Source: JAFDZV01 sp966128725 (GTDB lineage: Bacteria; Bacteroidota; Ignavibacteria; OLB7). From it: 16,782 nucleotides of DNA. The number at the start of each line of letters is the position of its first letter. The first letter of the stretch is position 1. Under the pieces are notes generated by a model that had not been told where the DNA came from, searched no databases, and saw only the letters and a list, made by a program, of their open reading frames with translations. Shown piece after piece: positions 16,038 through 16,782 of this stretch. Both the position numbers and the translations under genes were made by a program. Where the stretch lies: NCBI GenBank assembly GCA_966128725.1, contig CBHYLN010000117.1, forward strand, positions 1 to 16,782, written 5' to 3'.

Positions 16038-16782
16038 ATGAACAAAAGACATTCGCATATCAACATCCGCACGGCAAATGGCATCGGTCGACGCGAGTTT
16101 ATTCGCGGCTCGGCGATCGCCTCGGCAGGATTACTGCTGGCCCCGTTCGCGGCAATGGCCGGCAACGGAGGCACGGCTGAGTGTGCCCCAACAACGGCCG
16201 ACATCGAAGGGCCGTACTACCTGGCAAACTCGCCGATGCGCGCAACGCTTGCGCAGCCGGACGAACCGGGAACACGGCTGGTGATTGCCGGCACCGTGTA
16301 CTACAACGATTGCACAACGCCGGTTGTCGGGGCGATTGTGGATGTGTGGGCGGCGAACGATGCCGGCTGCTACAACAATAACAACGAGTGTTCGCCGCAT
16401 GGCGATGATCGTTATAATCTGCGGGGTCGGATGCTGACCGATGCGGCTGGAGTGTATTCATACAGCACGGTGAAGCCAGGGCGCTACCTCAATGGCAACA
16501 CGTACCGGCCGTCGCATATCCACTACAAGATCAGCAGTCCGGGCGGCCCGCTTGTTACCACTCAGCTCTACTTCGCCGGCGATCCGTACATCCCGTCCGA
16601 TGCATGGGCGTCCGATCCAGCCGCCACCGGGCGCATCATCGAACTGACGCGGTCCGGGCTGGGGCTCGGTGGCATTTTCGACATCGTGCTGAACATACCA
16701 CCGCATCAGTCGGCCGTGCCGATCGACAAATCCGCGCCGCGTGGCAGCCATTTCGTTTCGGTTGTGCCAAACCCGGCCGTGG
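16038..16782 (+). CDS. Tat-exported intradiol ring-cleavage dioxygenase, 3' end cut by window
   Basis: 248 complete codons are visible, with no stop before the edge. A twin-arginine signal (GRREFIRGSA at about 17-26, hydrophobic segment, AMAG cleavage near 42) marks export in a folded state, as expected for a metalloenzyme. The family core is non-haem Fe(III) intradiol dioxygenase, which opens catecholic rings between the two hydroxyls. ADIEGPYY (about 54-61) carries the first Tyr ligand; GRYLNGNTYRPSHIHYKI has the second Tyr and the HxH pair; TTQLYFAGDPYIPSD follows. The catalytic set appears complete. After the domain the last visible residues, FVSVVPNPAV, match the start of a T9SS C-terminal sorting domain. 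The substrate is unknown; secreted members act on aromatic material outside the cell. The start has no strong ribosome binding site but opens the signal. Confidence 0.88.
   Translation, partial: MNKRHSHINIRTANGIGRREFIRGSAIASAGLLLAPFAAMAGNGGTAECAPTTADIEGPYYLANSPMRATLAQPDEPGTRLVIAGTVYYNDCTTPVVGAIVDVWAANDAGCYNNNNECSPHGDDRYNLRGRMLTDAAGVYSYSTVKPGRYLNGNTYRPSHIHYKISSPGGPLVTTQLYFAGDPYIPSDAWASDPAATGRIIELTRSGLGLGGIFDIVLNIPPHQSAVPIDKSAPRGSHFVSVVPNPAV

Overview
The window looks like chromosomal DNA from a moderately high-GC, Gram-negative member of the Bacteroidota/Chlorobiota assemblage. A lineage such as Ignavibacteria or Kapabacteria is a reasonable guess, but this is inference. The supporting signs are an OstA/LptA-like outer-membrane biogenesis protein, a secreted beta-propeller with a type IX secretion (T9SS) C-terminal sorting domain, a second T9SS-like tail starting at the right edge, and several upstream sequences resembling the Bacteroidota -7 promoter box TAnnTTTG. 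No tRNA, rRNA, CRISPR array, insertion sequence or phage gene was seen.

Left part (1-5120, all minus strand): a VWA/MIDAS protein (136-1251), a small secreted protein (1476-1922), then a tandem array of four paralogous secreted cysteine-rich proteins (2052-2465, 2737-3147, 3531-3935, 4323-4733). I recognise no family for these four. They share eight mature cysteines in one spacing, two of them paired as CC twice, and all end in Cys at the C-terminus. Three of the four have a strong terminator hairpin just downstream. All four have a shared upstream element (GTnC-N8-GTAC followed by a -7-like box), and in three copies the spacing is identical. They look like separately transcribed units that were duplicated together with their control regions. 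This array is the most likely undescribed system here.

Middle (5121-9655, minus strand): clpC, with a canonical U-tailed terminator and a long upstream region holding an inverted repeat, then a T9SS-exported six-Asp-box beta-propeller protein. A 346-bp divergent intergenic region (9656-10001) follows.

Right part (10002-16782, plus strand): a short-chain-type acyl-CoA dehydrogenase with its own terminator; an OstA-like periplasmic protein; a secreted protein with a FlgD-like Ig domain and an uncertain start; a DusB-type tRNA-dihydrouridine synthase with an odd GCW in place of GCP at the active site; an AraC-family regulator; and, cut by the window edge, a Tat-exported intradiol ring-cleavage dioxygenase whose C-terminus appears to enter a T9SS sorting domain. 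The AraC regulator and dioxygenase are adjacent and could form a regulator/target pair, but nothing in the sequence proves it.
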